Origin: Papilionanthe hookeriana x Papilionanthe teres
Lineage: Eukaryota; Streptophyta; Magnoliopsida; Asparagales; Orchidaceae
DNA: 64,000 nt
Direction: 5' to 3'
NCBI GenBank assembly: GCA_022702705.1
Contig: CM040428.1
Coordinates: 106,534,022-106,598,021, forward strand
Part shown: positions 22,101 to 33,951 of the stretch, piece by piece
How positions within the stretch are numbered: position 1 is the stretch's first letter
Layout: each line of letters starts with the position of its first letter
Made by a program: the position numbers and the translations under genes
The notes under the pieces: generated by a model
Database searches by the model: none
What the model saw: the letters and a program-made list of their open reading frames with translations, nothing else
Told to the model about the DNA's origin: nothing

Positions 22101-24257
22101 ATTTAACAACAAACCTAAATGAAATCCTTAAGAATTAAATCTAAAATAACTTGAACACTATTCGAAACTTAAACTAACTTTTTATAATTAAGTCAAAATT
22201 AAATTTAAATCATTAAGTTTAAATCATCAAAATATTTAATAATTTGAATTGCCCTTTTAAAGCTCTTATTATTATAACTCTTAAATGAGGCATCAAGTGA
22301 AGTGTTACTTCACTTATAGGATATTCAAATGTCCTCGTTCACTGAGTAAGATAACAAAACTTAAACTTTTGGATGATTAATTCACTTGTATAATTAAATT
22401 CTCTTGGACTTAAAACAATCCTAGAGGTATTGAAAAGATGTTTAAGAATCGTCTTAAGCACTTCCTCAATATGATAGGATGTTTATAAGAACAACCGAAT
22501 TTAATTGTTCTTGGGTGAAGAGAGTCATCCTTAAAACCAAAACACAAGAACCTAGACGTCATAGGAGATGATTGGCTATAGGATTAGGACTTTGGTAGAT
22601 AATCAAAACCTTTCCCATAGCTTTACCTAGGTACTTGTTGAAACATTTAAATGTCTTAACATGTGTTTTAAGTGTAGCTTTGGATGACGGGAAGACCCTC
22701 CAGGTACGCTTTTATTTTATTGCAATTTACTTTATTGCAATTTACCTACATGCACTGTACTTTACTTTTCTTGCATGATAAACAACTGTTGCATGAAAGC
22801 CAAAACCTTTAGGATAGTCCCTAAACTGAAACCAAAATTAAATTAAAAGTCATTACAAGATAAAAATTACCGCCATAATATTTCAAAATATAAAACAACT
22901 CAAAATTTAATCACAAACAGAACAACAAAACTACAATCATAACTAAATTAAAACGTCTCGTTGGATGATCGGGAATACCTCGGATGATGTAACCCACGTG
23001 TTGCTAACGGGATTTCCATCGGTCTAAATGAACGTGTGGAACTCATTCAGTTGAGTTTAGCAAATTCATCTGGACTAAGTGAATCCGATGAAAATAACGG
23101 TGCCGGGATGACAGAACCGTGGGATCTTAATCGGTTCTGTTTAATTAACTTTAAGATTTGTTTTAATTAAAACGCTGAAGACATTTGGACTTTTAAGATT
23201 TCTCTAAACCAAAACACTTCTCTCTTCTCTTGATTTATGACTTCTAAAACCAAACCTCTGCAACAACAAGGATCTTGGAGCACAGTGGGTAGAACGGCCA
23301 TCGTCATCATCAAAACTTGGATCTACACCAGCTAAACCTCTCTTAGAATTAAATAAACAAACCATAGGACTTCGAGGTAGTTTGCCTAGTGTAACATAAA
23401 TCCTCAACTTTTTCATTAGGCATTTGCATAATCATATTATACAAATTAAGCCCAAACCGGTCTTAGGATTCCGACGTAGTTATTTGGTACGACATAAACC
23501 CTCATATCTTCAAGGCTTTTTGTATGATCATGTCATACAAATATAAGTCCTAATTAATTAAAATTGGCAGGATCAAAACATTAAATAAACTCCCAAATTG
23601 AAGCCAAACAATAGGATAGTTTGGGAAGTTGCCAAGATTCTTCTTGGACCCTCAGCTTCTCCTACTCCTCTACCATTGGACTCCTGAAGATAACTGTTCC
23701 AAATTTGATCCATTCCATATTGAAATTTCCAAAATTCAATCCTTTGAAAACCTTAAACTTTGAAATTGTTGAGAGCAAAATCACTGATCATTATCGAGAG
23801 TTTTCTTAAAGGATTCCCGTCATTTAAGATGTAATTAACTATAGGGGTTTGCCCTTATAGGGAACTTTAGGAACCCAGGTAATATAAACCCTGCTTAATT
23901 CATTTATATTAAGCACGTGAACTTGTCAGCTTATAAAGTTGGTTCACAGACCGAACGGATGTCACAAATCTTTTAGTTTACTTAATCGAGCCCCACCATC
24001 AAGCAGTGTGTCTATCCTTAGGGATAGATATACGGTTTGTGGTGCGGTGCTCGTTTATATAAACTATTTGGGATGTGAGATCGGTTTGATTTCATATCTT
24101 AAAATTTTCAAACTTAAAATTACTTTCAAAATCAAATGCTACTTTCTAAATTATATACATATATTTAAATTAAATTTAAAATTTAAAATTCACCGACAAC
24201 TTCTGTAGGCGACCCCTTTTTTAAAATACAACACACAAACCTAAAAATATGCCGACA

Positions 24258-24700
24258 TCCGAGAGAATGTTTTGAACTGGGAGGCCAATCGGCATTATTC
24301 CATAATTTTTCAAAGTGTTATGATCGACCTTTTGTCCATTTTTTAGGTAAGACACCACGTTGAATTAAATTCTGGACATAGGGAGAATACCACTCAAAAG
24401 GCAATTCCATTAATTCAGAAGAAGTAACATCTTCAAATTGTAGATCATTTTCAGTTTTGGAAGAAGAAACACCACGGTAGAATTTGATCGGCTTAGTACC
24501 GCCGCCATGTACTTCCTTGACCACCATACCCTCGATCTTATTAAAATGGATCGGGGTCAGGGTCATAGTATGCACATAGTGGTTAATCTTCTCATACATT
24601 GATTTGTATTCTTTTTTCTTTTCATCTTCTAGAGAGATCTTGAACTGGGGTTTCTTTTGATTTACTATTGCTGCTTCTTTCTTGATTTCTTCTTCTTCGA
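24258..24700 (-). pseudogene. Protease-RT linker fragment
   Basis: A frame at 24599-24318 (MYEKINHYVHTMTLTPIHF..., ending with GVLPKKWTKGRS) lies between protease and the missing RT. It has no recognised domain. The position suggests the linker of the polyprotein. Downstream pol is replaced by LTR B. Confidence 0.45.
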
Positions 24701-24710
24701 AACTGTTCTC

Positions 24711-25400
24711 CTAATTAACTTCGATGACCGATTTCTTCTGTCCATCTGTTCCAATGTCTCTTCCTCGACCTCGTCCCCGGCCTCGACCTCGGGTGCGAGT
24801 TCTAGAGAAACCTTCACCATCTCGCCGTAACGGAGTGGTGAGTAACTGTTGGACTAGAATTTCAGGCTCTTCGTCATCCCGAACTTCTTTTGCTTTACCT
24901 GGTACGGTATTTCTAGGGAAGATTATTTTCTTCGGAGGTGCGTAGTAGGCTGCATCTTCATGAATTCCGATTTCATGCACGGAGAATGGTTGCAAATCAC
25001 CTTTGATACACTGTTCTCCTCCTTCGTAATACTTTATGCACTGGTGCAGAGACGACGGTACCATCTGGTTTTCATGGATCCATGGCCGACCCAGCAGAGC
25101 GTTAAACGATGTCTCATAATTAATTATGTGGAATTTTGATGTTGTCTTTGCTAAGTCACTGGTCTTCATCAGTAGTGTTATCGATCCAAGGGCTCTTTCT
25201 CCCTTCTGATTGAACCCTCTTAATAACATCTTATCTGCTTCAAGCTCGCGAGCATCGATTTCCAAATATGCTAGCGTTCAAAGATTCATTATGTTGATTG
25301 ATGCTTCCGGATGAACCAACACTCTGGAGAGCGTAAACTTTCCAATAGTGATCGAAATGTACAACCAGTCTGCCATGATCGACTGTTCCAAGTAGTAGAT
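24711..25400 (-). pseudogene. Retroelement aspartic protease region
   Basis: The minus strand reads VLVHPEASINIMNL, a stop, then TLAYLEIDARELEADKMLLRGF, FHIINYETSFNALLGRPWIH and VPSSLHQCIKYYE. It ends in an RTRGRGRGRGRG tail. The protease fold of TAT elements normally has Asp-Gly-Gly/Ala-Ser at the position that here reads His-Pro-Glu-Ala, so the catalytic aspartate is lost. An in-frame TGA follows 14 residues into this motif. The RG-rich tail is unusual and resembles a nucleic-acid-binding segment. The protease would cleave the Gag-Pol polyprotein in a functional element. Confidence 0.78.
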
Positions 25401-26260
25401 CATCGTCCGCGAAGGTAACACCATGTCTGTTCTTTCAACGAGCAAACCTCGTCTAAGGAATTACCGGACATTTGAGCTAAGTAAATTTCTAGATCAAGTA
25501 AGGCCTTGATCAGAGTTTCCCTCATCTCCTTTGACAGGATCAGAGCGTCGTAGATGCTTAGTTTGGCTGGTAGCTTCCTAAGATGGGCTAGCACGTTATA
25601 ATCCACTTTATTAACATGTTCCTCGATTTCTTCCCGAACGAGTAATTCTTCTATTGGGGTTGGCTCCTCCTGAGCAACCACCTGTTTTCCTTTATCCTTT
25701 GGACTCATTCTCGGAGGTAGAACTTTTCCGCTTCTTAGGTTGACTTCAGATACTTGTTCTAAATCTGGTGGTGAATCTACCAGTGCCTCCTCTTGAATCG
25801 GAATGACTGGTTATTCTTGAATTGCTTCGGAATCTGACAACTCCAGTTCTATAGTGATTGGAACTCTTCTGAATTCACAAATAGATTCGTTACTTGTTGA
25901 GCTTTCACAACCATCTTTGTGAGCACCTTCTCCTTTTCCATGGTCATCGAGGTTTAGTATGATTTGAGAATCGTTTATCGTATAGGAATTGAGATCTGTA
26001 TTAGGTTGGTTGTCGTTAGTTACGTAAAAGTTAGAAACAGTCAAAACATAGCCAACACCAAAACTCTTATCATTATAAGATCCCGCCGGAGCAAGCAAAT
26101 AATCATACAGAGTCAGAGGTCCGAGGGATTTCTCCCCAGAATCGGAAACAACCATCCTAGGATAAGCAACCCCTCGTCTACCCTTCGGAACCTCGGTCTT
26201 CTTTTCTTCCACGATCTTTTCCTCCTTCTGGGGCGGTTCTTCAATTGCAAGCGATAGTGC
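25401..26260 (-). pseudogene. Gag-Pol linker region, TAT type
   Basis: A frame at 25708-25400 (EELLVREEIEEHVNKVDYNV, LAHLRKLPAKLSIYDALILS, KEMRETLIKALLD) has the conserved YDVL-HL-R-PA-LS-DAL pattern that precedes protease in TAT/Ogre polyproteins. A second frame at 26212-25811 begins MEEKKTEVPKGRRG and is rich in polar and acidic residues. The frames are offset, indicating frameshifts. Confidence 0.6.
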
Positions 26261-27843
26261 CGGCTAGGCAGGTTTCATACTCTGAGTTGAAGCACGCACC
26301 GAAGCGTTCTGGATATGATCCAAGATTTTCTTTGAAGACTTTGTCCGTACGGTATTCCATCCATTATCGGTCGTGTATGGGTTTATCGGAACAATAGGAT
26401 CCGTTGAAATGACATTGATGGAACCTCCTTTTTGGGGTTCCTTCATGTATTCCTTCGGGATCGTTATGTTCCCTCTTTGGAGACTACCTTTGAGCCAATT
26501 CATAAAAGAGAAGCAATCTTCAATCTTGTGTTCGATCATCCGGTGGTAAGGGCAGTAGTCCGGATGATCTTTCTTGTTGACTTCCTCTGGCTTTTTGGGC
26601 TCTAGTAATTGAAAATCAGGTGTCTTCATCAAACTGCGAAACATCTTAGCTACTGCTTCAGTCTTGAATGGATATTCCTTGTGCAGAAGTTCCTCCAGGG
26701 GACGTGACTAACGAGGTAGTGGTTGACTATGCTACCATGGCTGGTGGCTCGGTCGAGGCTGTTGATAGCCCTGCTGAGGTTGCTGATAAATCTGTTGTGA
26801 TTGTTGGTATGTTCATTGCGGTGGTTAATAACTAGGCTGTGGTTGTTCTGACCGTAACTGCACTGGCTGCTTGCCTTTATCTACTGCCGCGACGATCCCT
26901 GATTTCTTTTCAAATGCTTTTACAGGATTCTATTTAAAAGTTTTATCAACAAAACTCAGCTGCTTTGCCGCCTCCTGTATGCTCCCGGCCTTGCTAAGCA
27001 ACTTCTCAAAAGTATTTATTATAAATCCTTTGAGGAGAAGCGTTATTGGGCCATGGATACTTTTCAGCAAAATACCGATTGCATGCTGTTCCTGAAGTTG
27101 TGGTTCACACTTCATGCTTAAGTTTCTCCATCGAAGTATGTAATCCACTAGAGTTTCATTCAGTTTCTGTTGTTCCACCACTAAATTTGGTGCCGGGCTC
27201 TGGCAAACCGCTTAACGAAGAGGTTTTCTAACTCTGAAAAGGTCCTAACTGATCCATTTGGTAATTCTGCATACCAATCGAAGGCAATCCCTGACAGGCT
27301 ACTGACAAACTGAAGGAAGAGTAAAGCATCACTTCCACCGGCATTGCAGCAACTATCACGAAAATGTGCGATATGTTGTCGGGCATTTCCCATAGCATCA
27401 AATGTCTTGAACAGAGGTGGTACGAAGCTTTTCAGGTATTGGATGACATCAAATTCTTCAAGGTAAGGTCTACCCGTCTGAATAGATGCTCCACTCTTAA
27501 ACTGTGCTAAGGCTTCTCGTACCTGCTGTTCTACCATGTTTTTGATATCCTTTTCGGGAATCATGCTTTGCGTAGAATCCTTTTTCGGTTGTTCATCTCC
27601 GTTAACGGATGTGATCTCCTTTCCTCCGTCTACAACATGGATGATCTTTGGGGGTGTTTCTTTCTGAGGTTGCACCTGACTCTGGAGAGTGGCTAAAGCG
27701 GCAGCCATCTCTTCCATCCTTTTTTCCATTTGGGAAATTGTGTTATCCTTCTCTTGAAGTTATGCTCTCATCACTTCTGATTCATCTCTTTCCGCTGCTG
27801 CCGGAGCAGCTTGTGAAGCTGACGATGCTCGTGTCTCAACCAT
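26260..27843 (-). pseudogene. Gag polyprotein, TAT/Ogre type
   Basis: The start is placed at ATG 27843 (MVETRASSASQAAPAAAERD). An in-frame TAA follows MRA and the frame continues through LQEKDNTISQMEKRMEEMAA. The core has YLEEFDVIQYLKSFVPPLF, ARQHIAHFRDSC, LFLQFVSSLSGIAFDWYAEL and FSELENLFVKRF, then a shifted frame with QQKLNETLVDYILRWRNLS (27181-26930), the retrotransposon gag family signature. The C-terminal part (26644-26264) has YCPYHRMIEHKIEDCFSF, the His/Cys-containing segment used by this lineage. It would form the capsid and bind RNA. One stop and at least one frameshift inactivate it. Confidence 0.85.
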
Positions 27844-29096
27844 GTTGATCTCAGCATAATCTTCATCCATAAACTCTGATGAATCTACTTCAGTTTCCAA
27901 TTTTTTTCCTCTTTCCTTTGCCAGCCGTCGGATGTCCATACTTAGCTTCCCTATGGCATCCTCTAGTGGCCTCTTCCAAATGGTTTTATTGTTGTCATGT
28001 GATGACTGTTGGACTTCTTTCTCAGGAGTTTCTTTTAATGCAGTAGCACTTTCTTCAGATTGGCTTTCTGACAAGACTCTTCTTTCCAAAACACTGTGCT
28101 TGTATCGCTCGACAATACACAGTCGCCACACCATTCTTCTCACAGTAGAAGGCCTAGGATTAGATGGTCCGTCTAGCCGTGCGCTCGGTAGGTGGTGTCC
28201 TCCCTAATATGGTGTCCCGATACGACAACAGGCGAACTAGCTCGCACTTTCTTCCTCGGCCTCTCCGGGGTAATGACAGGGTTCACTTGCGGTCCGAGAC
28301 GGGATTTGACTGGCACTCGTCCCATTCTTCTTAGGATCTCTGATACGGGGCACCCTTCCTTCTTAGTTAGTTTCTCTACTGCGGCTCGCAGTCGGGTAAA
28401 CGGCGTAGTCTTGGCCCTCTTCCTTTTACAGTCACTGTAGTATTTAGGTCGGGGTAATGCAGCTGCGATCCTCTGGACATCTTCTTCATCTGATGCAGTA
28501 GAGAGAGGGTGGATCCTACTTCCTCCAAACCGTCTTGAAATTTCCGGTAGTTCTTCTTCTTCCTCAGGAATCTCTTCCAGAAAAGCAACTTCAGCAGCCT
28601 TGGCCTTCTCGATCCTGGTGATCTTTCTGCTCCTATTTCTTCTCTGAGTCCGAGTCAGGGGTGCAACTCTTGTACTGGACCCAATCTCGAAGACAGAAGG
28701 TATTGCAGCAAAATCTGTACCCTCCACGGTGACAGGCTCATCACAGACTTGGATTTCCTTCCCCTTTAGTTTGGCGAGAGCCGGGGTAGGTGCAGAGATG
28801 ACTAGACCGGTGGGGGTAGAGACAACAGTCCTCTTACGAACAGTAGAGTCTCTTTTAGCTGGGACTTTTCGTAGAGGAGGGAACTCTTGAGTCGATTTCG
28901 GGTCGAACTCAATCACGAGCTCCTCGGCTTCGACACTTTGTCAATTTATGTGAAGAGGGTGACGTCGCCGAACTTAATATCTCGTATTGTTGAATCCTTG
29001 TCCAAAACGGATGATTCCATTGTCGAGCGCTTCATCCTTATAGACAGCGAAGTTCAATCCATTGGTGAAGGAGAAAATTAACTTTGGTGCAGTCAT
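27844..29096 (-). pseudogene. Extra ORF1 upstream of gag (no AlkB domain)
   Basis: From ATG 29096 the product begins MTAPKLIFSFTNGLNFAV, parallel to MSNGRLVLNFKNG of the ORF1-AlkB protein. It shifts frame after about 40 codons and continues at 28916-28173 with FDPKSTQEFPPLRKVPAKR, APLTRTQRRNRSRKITRIEK, an EEEEE acidic patch, RPKYYSDCKRKRAK and a basic C-terminal region. A further frame at 28143-27844 leads into gag. The TRTQRRNRSRK motif aligns with TPTQRRNKNRR of the AlkB-containing protein, but no AlkB sequence follows. The function of TAT/Ogre ORF1 proteins is unknown to me. The basic composition suggests nucleic-acid binding (inference). Confidence 0.7.
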
Positions 29097-29624
29097 TTTC
29101 TGCAGGGTAAATTCCGAACGTCAGTCCCGAATAATGCTTCCTTTTGTCGCAAAACTTAAGACAGAAAAGAAAGAGTCCGAACACATTTTAGTTTATCTTA
29201 ATGTATTTGCAATTTAAAAGAGTTTACTTATTAAAAGTTTGTTTATTAGAGGATTTGTTTGTTAGGAACAAAACGATTAAAGGAGGAAGGTTAAAGGAAA
29301 GGCAAAGGATTCGATTCAGAATTGGAAAGGAAGAGAAAGTCTCGTAAGATTTCTTGACTCAAAAGACCGCTCCTAGGCTAACACCTATTGGGAGTCTACC
29401 TCGCCTCTTTGGAGAGGTAACAAAAAGAAGGCTTCCAGAACCTCTCTGTTTAGGGGTGTCTAAGCAGTGGCTCCAAAATCTAAGAGGAGTTGGCTATACC
29501 CGTTAAAGATAGAAATGAACGTGGTATGCCAATGGAAAGAAGGGTGGTTTGGTCCAAAAGGGATATGGACTCACTACCGATTTATGAAAGCAAAACCATC
29601 TGATCAAAATGGAGAGAGGAACTA

Positions 29625-29643
29625 GTCCCCAGCAGAGTCGCCA
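29625..29643 (-). promoter_or_regulatory. Primer-binding site of element C
   Basis: On the minus strand TGGCGACTCTGCTGGGGAC begins 5 nt inside the LTR terminus (GCCGACA). This string is typical of TAT/Ogre elements, which are reported to use tRNA-Arg as reverse-transcription primer. It fixes the orientation of the element and the inner LTR edge. Confidence 0.8.
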
Positions 29644-29707
29644 GAAATTGTCGGCATATTTTTAGGTTGTATGTTGTATTTTTGAAAAGGGGTCGCCTAA
29701 CAGAAAT

Positions 29708-29715
29708 TGTCGGCA
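29708..29715. repeat. Second copy of the LTR C terminus
   Basis: CAGAAATTGTCGGCAAATTT at 29701-29720 repeats the junction CAGAAATTGTCGGCATATTT (29643-29662) 59 bp away. LTR B has the same internal pair (end at 24198 versus 24257). The LTR end has therefore been duplicated together with the start of the primer-binding region. Confidence 0.75.
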
Positions 29716-32700
29716 AATTTTTTATTTTACTTTTAATTTAAATATATATATATATATATATATAATTTAGAAAGTAGCATTTGATTTTGAACATAATTTT
29801 AAGTTTAAAAATTTTAAGATATGAAATCAAACCGAACTCACATCCCGAATAGTTTATATAAACGAACACCGCGCCACAAACCGTGTAACTATCCCGAAAA
29901 ATAGACACACTGCTTGATGATGGGGCTCGATTAAATAAACTAGAAGATTTTTGACATCCATTTGGTCTGCGAACCAATTTTATAAGCTGACAAGTTCCCC
30001 TATTTAATATAAAGGAATTAAACATGGTTTATATTACCTGAGTTCTTAAAGTTCCTTATAAGGGCAAGCCCCTATAGTTAATTACACTTAAATGAAGGGA
30101 ATCATTTAAGAAAACTCTCGATAATGATTAGTGTTTTTGCTCTCAAGAATTTTAAAGTTTAAGGTTTTCAAAGGAGTGAATTTTGGAAATGTCAAAAGGG
30201 TTTAGCTCAAATTTGGAACTATTAATTTTAAGAGTCCAATGGAAGAGAAGTAGGAGAAGCTGAGGATCCAAGAAGAATCTTGGCAACTTCCTAAACTATC
30301 CTATTGTTTAGCTTCAATTTGGGAATTTATTTAATGTTGTAATCCTGCAAATTTTAATTAATTAGGACTTATATTCGTATGATATGAACATACGGATAGC
30401 CTGAAAGATGTGAGGGTTTATGTCGTACCAAACAGCTACCTCGGAGTCCTAAGACCGGTTAGGGCTTAATTTGCATAACATGATTATGCAAATGCCTAAC
30501 AAAAAGCTGAGGATTTATGTTGCACTAGGCAAACTACCTCGAAATCCTATGGCTTGGTTATTTAATTCTAAGAATAGTTTTGCTGAAGTAGACTCCAGTT
30601 TTGCTGACGACGATGGCCGTGCTGCCCACTATGCTGCAAGCTCCTTGTTGTTGCAGATGTTTAGTTTTAGAAAGTGAGAATCAAGAGATGAGAAAAGTAT
30701 TTTGGTTTAGAAAAGTTTTAAAATCCAAATGTCTTTAGTGTTTTATTAGGGGAATCTTAAAGTTGATTATAACAACACTGGTTAAGATCCCACGGTTCCA
30801 TCATTCCTGTACCGTTATTTTTATCGGATTCACATAGTCCAGATGAATTTGCTAAACTCAACTGAATGAGTTCCACACTTTCATTTAGACTGTGGAAATC
30901 CCGTTAGCAACACGTAGGTTACATCATCCGAGGTATTCCCAATCATCCAACAAGACGTTTCAATTTAGTTATAGTTGCAGTTTTGTTGTTCTGTTTGTGA
31001 TTAAATTTTGAGTTGTTTTATATTTTGAATGTTGTGGCAGTGAATTTTATTTTGTTGTAATTTTTAATTTAGCTTTGGGTTTCAGTTTTGTGGCTATCCT
31101 AAAAGGTTTCAGTTTTCATGCAACAATCTTGTTTAACATGCAAGAAAAGTAAAGTGCAGTGCATATAAGTAACTTGAAATAAAAGCGTACCTGGAGGGCC
31201 TTCTCATCATTTCCAAGCTACACTTAAAACACATGTTATGGCATTTATATAATTTGCAAGAAAACACCTAGGTAAAACAAAGGGAAGGTTTTGGTTGTCT
31301 ACCAAAGTCCTAATCCTATAACTAGTCAAGTCTTATGACGTCTAGGTTCTTTTCAATATTTCTGAGATTATTTTGAGTCCAAATGAATTATATTGTACTG
31401 GTGAATTAATCATCCAAGAATTTAGTTAAGTTTTGATTCTTGCTCAATGAATTAGGATGTTTGATTATCCCATGAGTAAAGTGACATTTCACTTAATGCT
31501 CCATTTAAGAGTTATGATAACGAAAGCCTTTAAGGGCAAATCAGTTTATTAAATATTTTAATGACTTAAAATTGGAATTGATGATTTAAAATGGTTTAAT
31601 TTAGTTATGAGATTTTAATAATTTTAAGTTTGGAATAGTGTTCAAGTTGTTTTAATTTAATTAAATCTTTACATTTTAAATGATCTCAATGTATTAGATT
31701 AATTTGGGTTGAAAGAGGTGTTTAGAATATTCAATTTAGATTTTAATGATTTGATTTTAATTTAATTGAAATATTTTAGGTTAATTTTTAATTGGTTTGA
31801 TTTTTTAATTACGGGTTATTTTGGAGGTTGATTTTGATGTTTCATGTTTTTTTTAGATTGGCTTTTTTTTAAAGTAATTTCAAAGTAATTTTAATGTTTT
31901 AAATTTATTTCAATTTGATTGTTAAATTACTTAATATTTTAAGTTTTTAATTTAATTAAGGTTTATTTTCCTTTTAATTATTTAATTGTTAATTTCAATT
32001 ATCATTTTTGAGTTTGATTAAAAGTTAAACATTATTAAAGTGATTCATTTAGGGATTTTAAATTAAAGAATTGATATCTTCTTAAATCATATCCCTAATC
32101 TTAATAATCCAAACTTTAACTTATTCTTCCAAAATTTAAATTATTTAATTAATTAAAGTTCACATCAAATATTTTCAAGATAATTAGTGGGTTTCTACCC
32201 CTTAATTCCCTAGGTTTCAATCATCTATGAGAAAAGATCAGATATTTTACACTCCCTTTGATTAAACCTAAATATTAATTAGGATTAAAATTTTTTAATT
32301 ACCTTTATGTCCTTTTAAGCATGTTCATTTCATAACTCATCAAATTGAGCTCAAATGAGCTTAAAATTTTTATGTCACTTCAGTCATATGTCAATTAAGA
32401 CATTAGAGATGAAAATGTGATTTTTCTGAATTTAATTTAATTTATAATCTTAATAAAAAAATAGGGATTTTCAATGAAAATTCAACAACATGACCAAGGC
32501 AAGGTTTTCTATCCTTAGGAAAATTATGGGATGTTCCTACTGACCAGAGGACCATTTGGACCAATTTTGGTTATTTTTCAAATAATATTTTATTTATTAT
32601 AATTATTTTAAGTTTTGGAGTGTTAATTAATTATTAAATAAAATTAAAGTTAAAAAATGGATTTTATATTTTTCGTAAATCTCTCTGACCTCAAGGAGTT

Positions 32701-33434
32701 CATAGAAATAAATTTTATATTTTTCTGATTTTTATTTGATTTATTAGAATTAATTTAGTGAAAATGAAGGGAAATTCATTTTTTAATATTAAAAATTATT
32801 TTAAGCTTTTAAAATTCAATATCTTAACCTAGAAACTTGAGAAAAATATTTGGTTTGTTCCTAAGAGATTAGGAGTCAAAATATGACATTTTTATGATTT
32901 TTAATATTTTTATGATTTTTTTTATTCTTTTAATTATTAAAATATTAAAATATGATTAAAAATGAAGATTTTAAGAAAATTTTAATTTTAATTTTCCTAG
33001 ACTCCTCTAATATGAGAGAAGCCCCAAAATTATTTTGGTGAATTTTTAAAATGTATTTTTAGAGTTATGAATTTTTAAAGTTTAACTTTGGTCATATAAC
33101 TTAATTAGTCCATTTAGTGGGGTTAGTAACCTCCAATTGATTTCAAATTTTTATGTGAGACTCGCCTGATCCTCAAGATCAGTGGAGAATTATTTTCAAG
33201 TAATTTTAATGTGTGGTTAATCCTAATTAATTAAAATTAAATTTTGAGTATTTAGGCCAATTAGGGTTATTCTTAATGAATTAACTCAAACCATAATTTT
33301 CCTAGGGTCCTCTGATCCTAAGATACTTCCCCAAATTTTTCCAGAATTTTCTAAGTAACATCCTAATTACTGGAATTAAAATATCAAAAACAGGTACAAA
33401 AATTTGGAAAATCAATAACTTACCATAGGGATGA

Positions 33435-33478
33435 CCTCTGACCTTGGAAAATTCAGGGAATATTCCCAAGATCAGAGG
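33435..33478. repeat. 44-nt conserved hairpin in LTR C
   Basis: CCTCTGACCTTGG pairs with CCAAGATCAGAGG (one mismatch). The loop differs from A at two or three bases while the arms are unchanged. Confidence 0.7.
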
Positions 33479-33753
33479 CTACAAAAGCCCTATGGTCTCA
33501 TGCCATGGTGAATTGTCTATGCAAATGGAGAATTAAAATATTGAAATCAGTAAATAATTAATTAAAAATAAAATTCTCATCAAATTAACTCAATTCTTTT
33601 TCCACATTATTCTCCTCTATTCACTGAACAAGAGGGTATTTTTAGTTTTTTTTTTCTGATTTTTCTAAACAAAGATATAGATTTTTTTAATTTCTGGGTA
33701 TTTAAATAAATAGAAAATAACCTATTTATCTATTTATCCAGCGCGACGCTGAG

Positions 33754-33951
33754 TCAACCTCGGTGGATCCGAAAACCCAAGCGACGCGCTCCCATTCGAT
33801 GCCGCCATCTGACTTGGATGCCACGCGGGCCGCGGTCTCGCTCCATTTTTCGATCCGGCACAATCTGGACCTTCCACTCAATACACGCATGATCGGAGGG
33901 CGCCTGGTCATCGTCTACGACTGGTGTGTCCCGAGAGCCGTCCAAACTCAA
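33754..33951 (-). other. GC-rich island with conserved small ORF, LTR C
   Basis: A 65-codon frame (MSLDGSRDTPVVDDDQ...ACIEW) closely matches LTR A, but a frame difference changes the C-terminus to RWRHRMGARR. The change of frame in the second half argues against strong protein-level constraint there. Confidence 0.28.

Larger units (their letters stand above)
15849..24257 (+). mobile_element. LTR copy B (5'-truncated, LINE-interrupted)
   Basis: Collinear with D and the reverse complement of C. Homology starts at the TTCCCAATTTCATTTTGTC block, which corresponds to C at about 36110, so the first 0.8 kb is missing. It runs to the exact LTR terminus CCTAAAAATATGCCGACA at 24257. No primer-binding site follows. 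The next base already belongs to the protease-RT linker of element C. B is therefore a solo or 3' LTR inserted in, or recombined with, that element. It is interrupted by a LINE at 19346-21157. Confidence 0.85.
24258..29648 (-). mobile_element. TAT/Ogre-type element C, internal region (no RT or integrase)
   Basis: The region starts next to the terminus of LTR C with a primer-binding site and then encodes an extra ORF1, gag and protease on the minus strand. An ORF upstream of gag plus the sequence GRPWIHENQMVPSSLHQ in the protease region are typical of the TAT/Ogre lineage of Ty3/gypsy. The body ends abruptly at 24258 where oppositely oriented LTR B starts. RT, RNase H, integrase and the 3' LTR are absent from the window. 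Confidence 0.85.
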
